From the NCBI RefSeq assembly GCF_001038425.2, contig NZ_LDPV02000052.1, forward strand, positions 62,001 through 126,000: a stretch of DNA of 64,000 nt, read 5' to 3'. Both the position numbers and the translations under genes were made by a program. This stretch comes from Ornithinibacillus contaminans. Its GTDB lineage: Bacteria > Bacillota > Bacilli > Bacillales > Amphibacillaceae. Below, in pieces: positions 42,447-51,786 of this stretch. Each line of letters begins with the position of its first letter. The stretch's first letter is position 1. The notes under the pieces are model-generated. The model saw only the letters and a program-made list of their open reading frames with translations. It ran no database searches and was not told where the DNA came from.

Positions 42447-42606
42447 AAGCTTCAGCCCCTTTCCTGGGGATTTTTTGAAGCCGCCGTTAACTCCAATCCT
42501 GTCAGTCGATTCTAAAACCTATACTTCTGTCACCATGATTATACTACAAATTAGGGGGTCAAGTATCGAGATTATTGTGAAATGGTACAATATTCATAGA
42601 ATTTAG

Positions 42607-43056
42607 TTTGTTGCTGCGAAATACCTATTCTAATGCCTAATTCAATATTCTCGTTGTAAAAGGGACTATCGAATCAGTTTATTTTTCCTCCATCTATGCC
42701 CCTGCTTAAGCGATACTTTTATTATATTTGTTTTGAATCATTTTTATTTCTTCAATAAAAGCTTAGCATCGGTTCCAATGTATCTTTCAAATCAGGGAAC
42801 TTAATTCCAGACTCCGAAAAATCCTGAGTGGCTACCCTACAATCATAGGATGAATGTGTAAATATCAATTACTTCTACTTCTGCTCGTAACTATATTTGA
42901 AATGATCTTATATCCTGTAATAAATATCATGTTCCAGAATTGCTACGTCATAGAACCACTTTATTTCGGGAAATTAATTGAAAATGAATCCGTATGATAA
43001 AATATGAGGTATTACTTTATTAATATGTTGATGGTGAAAAGGAAAGTAGGGGTTGG
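42607..43056. other. Intergenic region with no clear gene
   Basis: About 450 bases without a convincing ORF on either strand. On the minus strand around 42760-42880 short open pieces such as THSSYDCRVATQDFSESGIKF read like protein but are broken by stops, so this may be a decayed gene. The promoter of the kinase at 43057 should lie at its right end. Confidence 0.4.
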
Positions 43057-44136
43057 ATGTACCGTTTCTGGTTACGATTCTGTATTTTTGTCATACTATG
43101 GACTTATTTGATTTATAAATATAGCAATAATTTAGGAATGAGTTTTTTATGCTTCGCAGCAGCAGCTAGTATCTTTTTCTTTCTATCGTTAAGGCGAGTT
43201 TCGTTGTTCTTGTATTTTGCGCTATCCGGTATGGTTTTCTTTCATGGGTTGGTTTTTGTGGGGGAGAATTTGTATTCCATTATTCTCTTACTCTATCTCA
43301 CTATTATTGCTTCCTTACGATTGAATGAGGGAAAACTAAAATGGTATGCTATCATTAATTTGGCATTAACATTACTACTAGCAGTGTTACAAAACCAGGG
43401 AATAATTGATATGACTGTTCTGATGCTGTTTTTTTACTATTTAATACTTGCTATGCATCAGTATCAAGCGGTGGTTTTTGAACAAAAAGAACTTTATGAT
43501 CAGCTGCTTGGGGAATATCGGAAGTTAAAGCGAGTAAATCTTCTTGTTGAACAGGATGCTCGGGTCGAAGAACGAAATAGAATTGCACGTGACATACATG
43601 ATTCCGTAGGGCACCGGTTAACGGCGTTGATTATGAAGCTTGAAATGCTGGCGATACAAGCTAACAATGATGCATATCGTGAATTGAAAGTGATGGCAGA
43701 GGAAAGCTTAGACGAGACTAGACAAGCAGTAAAGGCGCTACAAGCTGAAGAAACCGAAGGAATTGCAACAGTGGTTCATCTTATCCGTAAATTAGAGGCG
43801 GAAAGCCATATGGTTGTCCAATTTACGATGAAGCAAGGGGTCCTATCTGTTCCACTTTCCAATGAGAATAGTGTCGTATTATACCGAGTCATTCAGGAAG
43901 CATTAACGAACGCTATGCGTCATGGCCAATCGAGAGAAGTTCAGGTTGTAATTGGTAAGTCAGCGATTGGGGATGTAACGTTAGAAATAACCAATGCTAT
44001 TTTTCAAGCGAAGGCGTTTGAATTTGGATTTGGTTTAACCAATATGAAAAAAAGAGTAGAAGAAGTTGACGGCAAGTTAGAAGTTTATCAAACTGAGAAC
44101 CAATTCAAGGTAACAGGAATAATACCGGCGAGTTAG
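43057..44136 (+). CDS. NarL-type sensor histidine kinase (LnrJ-like)
   Basis: Kinase of 359 residues with about five N-terminal membrane helices (to residue 140), a short linker and a HisKA_3 domain whose His is in IARDIHDSVGHRLTA (His181), then a HATPase domain (VIQEALTNAMRHGQSREV and FGFGLTNMKKRVEEV). Together with the LuxR-type regulator and three ABC genes downstream it matches the order of B. subtilis lnrJKLMN (yfiJKLMN), the linearmycin-sensing system. Ligand specificity here is inferred. Confidence 0.9.
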   Translation: MYRFWLRFCIFVILWTYLIYKYSNNLGMSFLCFAAAASIFFFLSLRRVSLFLYFALSGMVFFHGLVFVGENLYSIILLLYLTIIASLRLNEGKLKWYAIINLALTLLLAVLQNQGIIDMTVLMLFFYYLILAMHQYQAVVFEQKELYDQLLGEYRKLKRVNLLVEQDARVEERNRIARDIHDSVGHRLTALIMKLEMLAIQANNDAYRELKVMAEESLDETRQAVKALQAEETEGIATVVHLIRKLEAESHMVVQFTMKQGVLSVPLSNENSVVLYRVIQEALTNAMRHGQSREVQVVIGKSAIGDVTLEITNAIFQAKAFEFGFGLTNMKKRVEEVDGKLEVYQTENQFKVTGIIPAS

Positions 44137-44146
44137 GGGGATGTGT

Positions 44147-44782
44147 ATGTGGCGTGTTTTGTTAGTGGAAGACCAAGCAATTGTTCGGCAAGGATTGAAA
44201 GTAATTTTAGAACAAGATAAAAACATTACGGTAGCACATGAAGCAAACAATGGAGCTGAGGCAATCGCAGTACTGGAGAAGTATGCAATTGACTTTGTGA
44301 TGATGGACGTACGAATGCCAATCATGAATGGTCTAGAAGCAACTACAATTATCAAGAAACGATGGCCAGCGATAAAAATACTTATCCTTACCACTTTTAA
44401 CGATGATGAATATGCCGTGGAAGCATTAAAACAAGGTGCTAATGGATTTTTACTTAAAACCGCGGATTCAACTAAGCTGATTGAAGCGGTATACAGCTGT
44501 ATGCATGGTGGGCTAACACTCCATGATGAAGTGGCGGCAAAAGTAATGCCTAAATTATTACAGCATACTAGTAAACCATCGGTAACAGTTGCGCTTTCCC
44601 CTCGAGAATTATTGATTACGAAATTAGTGGGAGAAGGAAAAACCAATAAGGAAATTGCTAATCAATTATTTTTATCGGTCGGTACGGTGAAAAATCATAT
44701 AACCCAAATATTACAGAAGACAGCATTACGTGATCGGACACAGCTTGCGATTTATGCGGTTAAACATGACATTACAGATTGA
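44147..44782 (+). CDS. NarL/LuxR-family response regulator (LnrK-like)
   Basis: Regulator of 211 residues: receiver with VEDQAIVRQGL, phospho-acceptor Asp in FVMMDVRMP (about 54), Lys in LLKTAD, and a LuxR-type helix-turn-helix LSPRELLITKLVGEGKTNKEIA with VGTVKNHI. The ATG at 44147 is six bases from AGGGGG; the ATG at 44141 abuts that site. It starts ten bases after the kinase gene, its likely partner. A terminator follows, so the ABC genes are a separate transcript it may activate. Confidence 0.92.
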   Translation: MWRVLLVEDQAIVRQGLKVILEQDKNITVAHEANNGAEAIAVLEKYAIDFVMMDVRMPIMNGLEATTIIKKRWPAIKILILTTFNDDEYAVEALKQGANGFLLKTADSTKLIEAVYSCMHGGLTLHDEVAAKVMPKLLQHTSKPSVTVALSPRELLITKLVGEGKTNKEIANQLFLSVGTVKNHITQILQKTALRDRTQLAIYAVKHDITD

Positions 44783-44788
44783 AAAGGA

Positions 44789-44816
44789 GAATCTTGCTTC
44801 GGCAGGATTTTTTTCA
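44789..44816 (+). terminator. Terminator after the two-component pair
   Basis: AATCTTGC-TTCG-GCAGGATT with seven T; a stable UUCG-type loop. Confidence 0.85.
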
Positions 44817-44869
44817 TTGTTTAGGAAATTATAAAATTAAACACTGTGGATAACTGAAGTTATTTGAAC

Positions 44870-45059
44870 GGCTACGTCCAGCTCCAGCGCCCAGGGACTA
44901 TCTGACTTCCTTCACCTCCGTACGATAAGTCAACATCGGCTCCCTGCAGTCGCCGTGTTTCCTTTATCTCCTACGGATCAGTCCAAATGTTTTCGGTGGG
45001 GCGAGTAATCGCAGTCCCAGTCCGTACGTCCCTTAGCGGGCGCTTGCGCTTTTGTTCTT
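44870..45059. repeat. Interspersed repeat of about 190 bp
   Basis: Runs from GGCTACGTCCAGCTCCAGCG to GCGGGCGCTTGCGCTTTTGT. The ends form inverted repeats (AGCGCCC/GGGCGCT). Its GC content is well above the flanks. I recognise this kind of element (GCTCCAGCGCC...GCGCTTTTGTTC) as dispersed in many Bacillaceae genomes. It lies between the two-component genes and the ABC operon, where the promoter of the latter must be further downstream. Confidence 0.75.
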
Positions 45060-45170
45060 AGACATCAAAAAGTGACGGAGGTCATGTAAGTATTTCTCGA
45101 TTTGATGACTGTAGATAGTAGGATATTTCGAATGATTAGCGTAAGCTTTTGTAAGAGGGAGGGATACTCG

Positions 45171-46103
45171 ATGATTGAATTAGTTAATTTAACGAAAAAG
45201 TTTAAACAAGTAGAAGCAGTGAAAAATTTAAATATGTACATTGAAAAAGGTGAAATAGTTGGATTATTAGGTCCAAATGGAGCTGGTAAGTCAACAGCGA
45301 TTTCGATGCTATCTTCCTTAGTAGAACCGACAAGTGGTGATGTGCGCTTTGAAAATAAAAGTATTATTAAGAATCCTGCATCATTTCGCCGAGTTGTTGG
45401 TATGGTCCCACAAGAAATTGCGCTTTACACGGACTTAACAGCTGAGGAAAATCTGCATTTTTTTGGAAGAATTTATAATCTCCGTGGAAAAGAATTAAAG
45501 CAAAAAATGGATGAGGTACTAGAACTCATCGGACTATCCGACCGTCGCAAGGATGTGGTTAAGAAATTCTCCGGTGGTATGAAACGGAGATTAAATATTG
45601 GTGTGGCGATGCTTCATGATCCAGAAATAATCATTATGGATGAACCGACTGTCGGTATAGATCCACAGTCAAGAAACTACATCTTGGAAACAGTCAAACG
45701 ACTAAATGAAGAACGACAAGTGACGGTCCTTTATACAAGTCACTATATGGAAGAAGTGGAGTATCTTTGTGACAGAATTTATATCATGGACAAAGGAAAT
45801 TTGATTGCTTCAGGTACGAAGGATGAGATTAAACAAATCCTTTCTTCAGAGAGAACAGTCTCAATTCGGACGGAGCGCTTAAATGAGGCTTTTATTGCTG
45901 AACTGAAGGAGAATCCCTTCGTCTCACATGTAACAGTGGCGGATAAGGAAGTCATAATTATTGTGCCAAAAGAGGCGAATATGTTTGTGGAAATCACGAG
46001 AATTGCAGATATCTCCAATGTGGAATTGACCTCTGTAGATATCAAAACGCCTACCTTAGAGGATGTATTCTTACATCTAACAGGTAGAGCGTTAAGAGAC
46101 TAG
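45171..46103 (+). CDS. ABC transporter ATP-binding protein (LnrL-like)
   Basis: ATPase of a three-part exporter, 310 residues. Walker A is GPNGAGKST (about residue 38), signature FSGGMKRRLNIG, Walker B IIIMDEPTVGIDP and switch TSHYMEE. The N-terminus MIELVNLTKKF follows GAGGGAGGG; the frame is open to 45102. Two ABC-2 permeases follow at once. By gene order it matches LnrL, which with LnrM and LnrN expels polyene-like linearmycins in B. subtilis. Confidence 0.92.
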   Translation: MIELVNLTKKFKQVEAVKNLNMYIEKGEIVGLLGPNGAGKSTAISMLSSLVEPTSGDVRFENKSIIKNPASFRRVVGMVPQEIALYTDLTAEENLHFFGRIYNLRGKELKQKMDEVLELIGLSDRRKDVVKKFSGGMKRRLNIGVAMLHDPEIIIMDEPTVGIDPQSRNYILETVKRLNEERQVTVLYTSHYMEEVEYLCDRIYIMDKGNLIASGTKDEIKQILSSERTVSIRTERLNEAFIAELKENPFVSHVTVADKEVIIIVPKEANMFVEITRIADISNVELTSVDIKTPTLEDVFLHLTGRALRD

Positions 46104-46114
46104 GGGGAATTCGT

Positions 46115-47380
46115 ATGCTTTGGCAAATTATAAAAAAACAAGGTTTGCTTTTCTTTAGAAATCCACAGGAACTCCTTTTACTTATCGCATTACCGATTAT
46201 ATTAGTAACCATTCTGGGGACAGCTTTAGGTAGCTTTATGAATAGTGAGAGTTCTCCTATCGAATTGAAGGTAGCATTTATCGAGCATGAGGATGAACAA
46301 GAGCAGCTTAATCGTTTCTTAGCTGACATGGCGGAGCAACTTCCAGCGGAGTCAGTAGCGGAAATTCAGGCGGAAGCGGAACAAATGATGCCAATAAAAT
46401 TGTTGAAAGAACAGGTTTTTGGCAATGAGGAGTTAAAGAATTTTATAAAACTGCATGAGGTTGAGCCCTCAGAACGAAATGAAATTATACAGGATGATTC
46501 CTATACATCGATTATTGAAGTGCCAGCGAACTTCACGTATGCTGTCCTCAATAATATGGTGTTAGGAAATGAAGACCAGCCGGTGTTAACGATAACGCAA
46601 AATGAGGCAAGCCAGGCTGGTGCCAGTATTGTAGATAGTGTGTTAACCCAATTTCAAGAACAATTAACTTTAGGTAATTTTCTTTCCAAAAATAATATGG
46701 ACGAAAGTGTTCTTAATATTGATGAAAGCATGCTACCAGGGGAAATGACAACCATAAATGAAAAAGATCCGATAAGCGCTAAAGCGTACTATACGATTGG
46801 GATGGTTGTTATGAATGTGCTATTTCTTGCAGGTTCCATTAGTTCCTTTGCATTTGAAGAAAAACGTATTCATGTCATCGATCGCGTGATTTTGGGAAAT
46901 GTACCAAACTGGGTGTACTATAGTGGGATATTGGCGTCTGGTACAATTTTTGCATTTATTCAGTCGATAATCGTTTTTACCTTCTCTAGAATAGCATTTG
47001 GAATCAGTTGGCCAGATTTACCTGCGTTCTTAGCTGTAACTCTAGCGTTTTCGTTGGCGGTAGGAGGAATTGCGGTATTGTTATCTGCGATCAGTTATCG
47101 GATTAATAGTGAGACGGTTACCGGCTTTTTTAGTAGTATTCTAGTGACATTGTTATCGGTCTTAGGAGGTAGCTTTTTTCCAATAGGAGATTTCTCTTCT
47201 TTTATTCAAAAACTTGGAAATCTGACGCCAAACGGAGCTGGTATGTCTGCTTACCTCGCCATTTTACGAGGAGATGGCTTTGCAGAGATAGGAAATCACC
47301 TTATCTATTTGACGTCATTTGCATTATTTACCGTAATTATTGCAGCCCTTTGTTTTCCTAAAAGGAGTGTGACGACATGA
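46115..47380 (+). CDS. ABC-2 permease with large extracytoplasmic domain (LnrM-like)
   Basis: Permease of 421 residues with one N-terminal helix (about 22-43), a long extracellular domain of about 190 residues, then five C-terminal helices, the ABC2_membrane_3 layout. It ends four bases past the start of the next permease (ATGA overlap), indicating translational coupling and a heterodimeric transporter. Confidence 0.88.
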   Translation: MLWQIIKKQGLLFFRNPQELLLLIALPIILVTILGTALGSFMNSESSPIELKVAFIEHEDEQEQLNRFLADMAEQLPAESVAEIQAEAEQMMPIKLLKEQVFGNEELKNFIKLHEVEPSERNEIIQDDSYTSIIEVPANFTYAVLNNMVLGNEDQPVLTITQNEASQAGASIVDSVLTQFQEQLTLGNFLSKNNMDESVLNIDESMLPGEMTTINEKDPISAKAYYTIGMVVMNVLFLAGSISSFAFEEKRIHVIDRVILGNVPNWVYYSGILASGTIFAFIQSIIVFTFSRIAFGISWPDLPAFLAVTLAFSLAVGGIAVLLSAISYRINSETVTGFFSSILVTLLSVLGGSFFPIGDFSSFIQKLGNLTPNGAGMSAYLAILRGDGFAEIGNHLIYLTSFALFTVIIAALCFPKRSVTT

Positions 47381-48495
47381 TTGCAGTTCTATTCTCGAAA
47401 ATAAAGCAGTTTATTCGTGAGCCGTGGACCTTTATAATCTTTACAGGAATGTCCGTATTATTCGCATTTATATTTGGAGGCTCCAGTATGGGAACGACGA
47501 CCTTACCCGTTCCTGTGTATAGCGATGAGGATACAATGAGAACATCTGCTATAGGAAAAGCGTTAGGAGAAGAAGCGGCTTTCGAGTTTAATTGGATGAG
47601 TGAAGAAGAGGTTAACGAGCAGGTTTCTGCCGGAAAGGCAGAGGTAGGCGTTATTCTTCATGAAAATGATTTCCAGGTAATCGTTGGTGTCGATTCACCT
47701 AATGTAGGACTAATCCGGCAGACAATTCAAAAGGTTTATCTGGAAGACATGAGGAAGGACCGAATTTTAGAAGCTAGCAATACGACATCTACAGAGGATA
47801 AGCAAGCGTTTTTAAAGGATTTTGATGAGGCAATGGGTGCACCACCTTTTAGACTAGAAGCGGTAAGTTTCCGAGGAGAGGGATCTTTTGTCTATGATAA
47901 TTCATTACATCGTTTGTTTGGATTTTCATTGTTTTTTGTAATCTATACAATCGCATATAATGTATTATCCATTCTCTTAGAAAAAAGAGATGGTATCTGG
48001 GACCGGATTATATTATCACCAGTTAAAAAGTGGGAAATGTATGTCGGTAACTTAATCTATAGCTTTATCACTGGCTATATTCAGGTAGTCATCGTATTCC
48101 TGATATTCCGATATGTTTTTGGTATTGATTTTTATGGGAGATTTCTAGAAACGTTATTGCTGTTAATTCCATATGTATTTTCCATCGTTTCGCTGGCAAT
48201 TTTAATTACGGCAATTGTGAAGACTGTTCAACAATTTAATGCCGTGCTTCCGATTATCTCAGTTAGTATGGCAATGATTGGTGGTGCTTATTGGCCGATA
48301 GAAATTGTGGAGTCGGATGTGTTATTAGCACTAGCTAAAATAAATCCATTAACGTATGGAATGGAAGTATTACATGGCGCGACTGTTTATGGCTACTCCA
48401 TGAACGAATTATTGGTGCCTATTAGCATCTTAATATTATCTGGAGTACTCATGATGGGACTAGGGATACACTTAATGGAGAGAAGACATATATAG
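47377..48495 (+). CDS. ABC-2 permease (LnrN-like)
   Basis: Second permease of the module, 372 residues, with the same layout as LnrM: N-terminal helix, an external domain (about residues 35-190), and a C-terminal block of five helices with the conserved KKWEMYVGNLIYSFITGY loop. It begins within the stop of the preceding gene. No terminator is seen directly after it; the next hairpin lies at 48571. Confidence 0.88.
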   Translation: MIAVLFSKIKQFIREPWTFIIFTGMSVLFAFIFGGSSMGTTTLPVPVYSDEDTMRTSAIGKALGEEAAFEFNWMSEEEVNEQVSAGKAEVGVILHENDFQVIVGVDSPNVGLIRQTIQKVYLEDMRKDRILEASNTTSTEDKQAFLKDFDEAMGAPPFRLEAVSFRGEGSFVYDNSLHRLFGFSLFFVIYTIAYNVLSILLEKRDGIWDRIILSPVKKWEMYVGNLIYSFITGYIQVVIVFLIFRYVFGIDFYGRFLETLLLLIPYVFSIVSLAILITAIVKTVQQFNAVLPIISVSMAMIGGAYWPIEIVESDVLLALAKINPLTYGMEVLHGATVYGYSMNELLVPISILILSGVLMMGLGIHLMERRHI

Positions 48496-48570
48496 CATAG
48501 TGTAGAAACGTATGTCAGTTACGTAATAGGGAGATAGGAATTTTTCGGATAGAAGTAATCGTTTTGTCAA

Positions 48571-48602
48571 AAGCCACCATCAAGTAAGATGGTGGTTTTT
48601 CA
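48571..48602 (+). terminator. Terminator of the LnrLMN-like operon
   Basis: GCCACCATC-AAGTAA-GATGGTGGT followed by TTTTC, about 75 bases after the last stop. Confidence 0.8.
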
Positions 48603-48699
48603 AATATATACCAACGAAATATTTCTATTTTTTAAGAAAATTTTTAGTATAATAGTATTATACAACAGGAGAGAGCTACCATCTTAGGGGGATAATTAG

Positions 48700-49653
48700 G
48701 TGAAGAGAATACTGAAAATTTCAACAGGTGTTATTAGTATACTATTAATCATAGATATTATTGCTAGTTTTTATTTTTATGATCTGGCAATTAATCGAGG
48801 ACCAAAGGATTTCTTACAAGGAAATAAAGACCTGGAAGTGTCAGCCGAAACAATGGAAGTATTACTGGAGGGTGGTTGGCGTGACTGGGTTTCTAACCAA
48901 GAATTTGAGAGTATTGAAATGACCTCAAGAGATGGGTTGAATCTCCAAGGCTATTATTTGGAAGCTAAAGAACCAACGAATAAACTGGTAATCGCTGCAC
49001 ATGGCTACCTAGGACGTGGAAGTGATATGGGATTATTTGGTCAATACTATTATGAGGAATTGGGCTACAATTTTTTTACAGCAGATGCACGTGGTCATGG
49101 CAGGAGTGAAGGGGACTACATAGGCTTTGGCTGGCCTGATCGTTTAGATTATGTAGACTGGATCAATATGTTAGTTGAAAAGCTAGGTCCGGATACAGAA
49201 ATTATACTGCATGGTTTATCGATGGGGGCTGCGACTGTACTGATGACTAGTGGGGAAGAATTGCCGGAAAATGTCAAGGTAATCATTGCCGATAGTCCTT
49301 ATACTAGTGTTCAAGATTTATTTACGTACCAGATTACGAGAATGTTCCATCTTCCAGCATTTCCTGTTATCCAAACGACCAGTATGGTGACCAAGGCGAA
49401 AGCAGGGTATTCGTTATCTGAAGCATCAGCACTTGAACAGGTAAAAAAAGCAGAAGTACCTATTCTTTATATACATGGTAACCAGGATTCATTTGTGCCA
49501 ACTGATATGTCACGTGAGCTCTATGAAAATACAAAAAGCAAGGCGGAGATCGTTATATTTGACGGAGCGAACCACGGGGAATCGTTTGTGATGGATGAGG
49601 AAACGTATAAGGAAGTATTGAATACATTTTTAGAGGAAAGTTTTATGAAATAA
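48700..49653 (+). CDS. Membrane-anchored alpha/beta hydrolase, paralogue of the one at 36464
   Basis: Hydrolase of 317 residues with an N-terminal helix (about 6-27) and motifs AHGYLGRGSDM, DARGHGRSEGDYIGFGWPDRLD, HGLSMGAATV (nucleophile), HGNQDSFVP and GANHGESF. These line up one by one with the protein at 36464, so the two arose by duplication. The start is GTG, eight bases after AGGGGG. The external-facing active site suggests action on lipids, esters or peptides. Confidence 0.87.
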   Translation: MKRILKISTGVISILLIIDIIASFYFYDLAINRGPKDFLQGNKDLEVSAETMEVLLEGGWRDWVSNQEFESIEMTSRDGLNLQGYYLEAKEPTNKLVIAAHGYLGRGSDMGLFGQYYYEELGYNFFTADARGHGRSEGDYIGFGWPDRLDYVDWINMLVEKLGPDTEIILHGLSMGAATVLMTSGEELPENVKVIIADSPYTSVQDLFTYQITRMFHLPAFPVIQTTSMVTKAKAGYSLSEASALEQVKKAEVPILYIHGNQDSFVPTDMSRELYENTKSKAEIVIFDGANHGESFVMDEETYKEVLNTFLEESFMK

Positions 49654-49657
49654 TCAT

Positions 49658-49697
49658 AAAAAGCTGACGTATAATGATATACACGTCAGCTTTTTGT
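49658..49697. terminator. Bidirectional terminator between convergent genes
   Basis: AAAAGCTGACGT and ACGTCAGCTTTT arms, T tract on both strands. Confidence 0.88.
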
Positions 49698-49704
49698 TGT
49701 ACTT

Positions 49705-51702
49705 TTACAAATAGCTTTCAAACCATCTGCAAATATGATTTAACCGTTCTACACGCATTTCTGGTTTTCCGCTACGGCTAAGTTCATGATTCGCACCAGG
49801 GAAACGTACAAATTCAACTTCCTTTTTTAAATGCTTTAATGCTACATAGAATTGTTCACCTTGTTCAATTGGACAGCGATAATCGAGTTCGCCATGTAAA
49901 ATTAATAATGGTGTCTCTACTTGATCAGCATATTTTAATGGTGAAATATCCCATAAAGCTTCGGGATCTTCCAGTAGATTAGAGCCATGCTGCATTTTAT
50001 TAAAGAAGTAGCCAATGTCGCTAACGCCATAGAAGCTTAACCAGTTACTAATCGAACGCTGTGTTACAGCCGCTTTGAAGCGGTTTGTATGACCGACAAT
50101 CCAGTTCGTCATGAATCCACCATAGCTACCACCTGTAACGCCTAAGCGATTTTCATCAATAAAGTCATAGGTTTCTAATGCATAGTCAACTGCCGTCATA
50201 AGGTCTGTATAATCACTACCACCATAATCATGGCGGCATGCATCAACAAAGCTTTGACCATAACCATGGCTACCGCGAGGATTTGTATATAAAACAACAT
50301 AACCTTTAGCGGCAAGTAGCTGCATCTCATGGAAGAAGGTTTGTCCATACATGGTGTGTGGTCCACCGTGTACTTCAAGGACTAATGGGTATTTCTTTCC
50401 TTCTTCAAATCCAATTGGACGAAGTAACCAGCCATGCACATCCCAACCGTCTTTTGCTTTAAAGGAAATACTTTCTGGTTTATTAATAGCAACCTCTTCT
50501 AGAAATGCTTTGTTCGTATCGGTTAATTGTTTTTCTTGTGAATCTGCATCAAGTAAATAGAAATTACAAGGGTCAGTAGTTTTGCTAACACCAATAACAA
50601 ATGAATCGTTAGCAGGATTATACGAGAACCCAAATACATGACTGTCTACGTTATAACGTTCGGTTAATTCACCTTGTAAGTTAGCCTCGTAGAGATTGGT
50701 TGCGCCATGATCAGAGCCAATGAAAAACAGACGATTTTCGTCTTTTGACCAAATAGGGCCAGTTTCAGAGGATCCTAGGCGAGAATCTCCGGCAATTAAA
50801 TCTCCTAACTGGAAATCCCAATTTTCACTTAAACAGATTGTCTCTTTCGTCTCACTGTCATAAATATAAAGTTCAGTAAGTGTTGCATTTGCAAATTGTT
50901 GCTTATTCCCTAAAAAGGCAATTTTAGTACCACTTGGAGAAAAGCGAGCTGTATAATACGTCCCTTCTCCATCGGTTAGCTTAGTTATTTCTTTGGTCGC
51001 TATATTTAACGTATAGACATCATTTTTGATTTCATAATCTGCATCTTCACTTAAATTACCGGCAAATAGGATGGTTGTACCATCTGGAGAAATATCCTGG
51101 TAAGCATGGTGATGATTGCCCCTCGTTACTTGGGTAAAGGTCTCTTTCTCGATATCGTAAAGAATAATTTGAGATTTTTTATTATCAAGGAATCCTTGTG
51201 CATCTGATTTATATCGCAAATTTTTTACGATTAAAGGTTGTTTGCTTTTTTCATCATGCTCTTTTTGGCGCTCTTCTTTGGATAATTCATTCTGGTTCGT
51301 TACATCGTCGTCTTGTTCTAATGAAGCGGTAAAGATTATAAACTTCCCGTCCTTGGACCAGAATGGATTTACTGCACCATATTTGAACGTAGTGAGCTGC
51401 TTTGCTTCACCACCATCAGTAGGGAGTATCCATAATTGTGGAACACCGCTACGGTTGGATTGGAAGACGATTGTGCTTCCATCCGGTGAGAAGCGGGGAC
51501 TACCGTTCTTATCATGGCCAAATGTCCATTGTTTTGTTGAATGATTGTCTAGCTTTTGCACTAACAGATTAGATTCGTATTCCTTCTTATCATTTACAGT
51601 AGTGGAAACGTATGCGTATGTTGATCCGTCCGGTGAAAGTTGCGGATCACTAAGTATTTCAAGCTTCATAAAGTCTTCTGCTGTAATTGCGCGTTTAGCC
51701 AT
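49705..51702 (-). CDS. S9 family peptidase (prolyl oligopeptidase/acylaminoacyl peptidase, YuxL-like)
   Basis: Cytosolic serine peptidase of 665 residues. The N-terminal two thirds form a beta-propeller with repeated SPDG/SKDG and WSKD motifs; the C-terminal alpha/beta hydrolase domain has LEVHGGPHTMYGQTFF, the nucleophile in GGSYGGFMTNW, the acid in LHGELDYRCP and His in GANHELSRSG. This is the S9C pattern of B. subtilis YuxL. The minus-strand start follows TGGAGG. Confidence 0.93.
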   Translation of the reverse strand: MAKRAITAEDFMKLEILSDPQLSPDGSTYAYVSTTVNDKKEYESNLLVQKLDNHSTKQWTFGHDKNGSPRFSPDGSTIVFQSNRSGVPQLWILPTDGGEAKQLTTFKYGAVNPFWSKDGKFIIFTASLEQDDDVTNQNELSKEERQKEHDEKSKQPLIVKNLRYKSDAQGFLDNKKSQIILYDIEKETFTQVTRGNHHHAYQDISPDGTTILFAGNLSEDADYEIKNDVYTLNIATKEITKLTDGEGTYYTARFSPSGTKIAFLGNKQQFANATLTELYIYDSETKETICLSENWDFQLGDLIAGDSRLGSSETGPIWSKDENRLFFIGSDHGATNLYEANLQGELTERYNVDSHVFGFSYNPANDSFVIGVSKTTDPCNFYLLDADSQEKQLTDTNKAFLEEVAINKPESISFKAKDGWDVHGWLLRPIGFEEGKKYPLVLEVHGGPHTMYGQTFFHEMQLLAAKGYVVLYTNPRGSHGYGQSFVDACRHDYGGSDYTDLMTAVDYALETYDFIDENRLGVTGGSYGGFMTNWIVGHTNRFKAAVTQRSISNWLSFYGVSDIGYFFNKMQHGSNLLEDPEALWDISPLKYADQVETPLLILHGELDYRCPIEQGEQFYVALKHLKKEVEFVRFPGANHELSRSGKPEMRVERLNHICRWFESYL

Positions 51703-51786
51703 TTAATAACCTCCAATAATCGTAAGTAGAATTTTCAAACTTGTTTTTATTCTAAACTATTTCGAGATACGAAGCAATTAGAATTA

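Noticed and set aside
42184-42606. Plus-strand ORF of 140 codons
   Set aside because: It starts inside a promoter and crosses several strong hairpins; no binding site, no family. The RNA and minus-strand ORF explain the region better.
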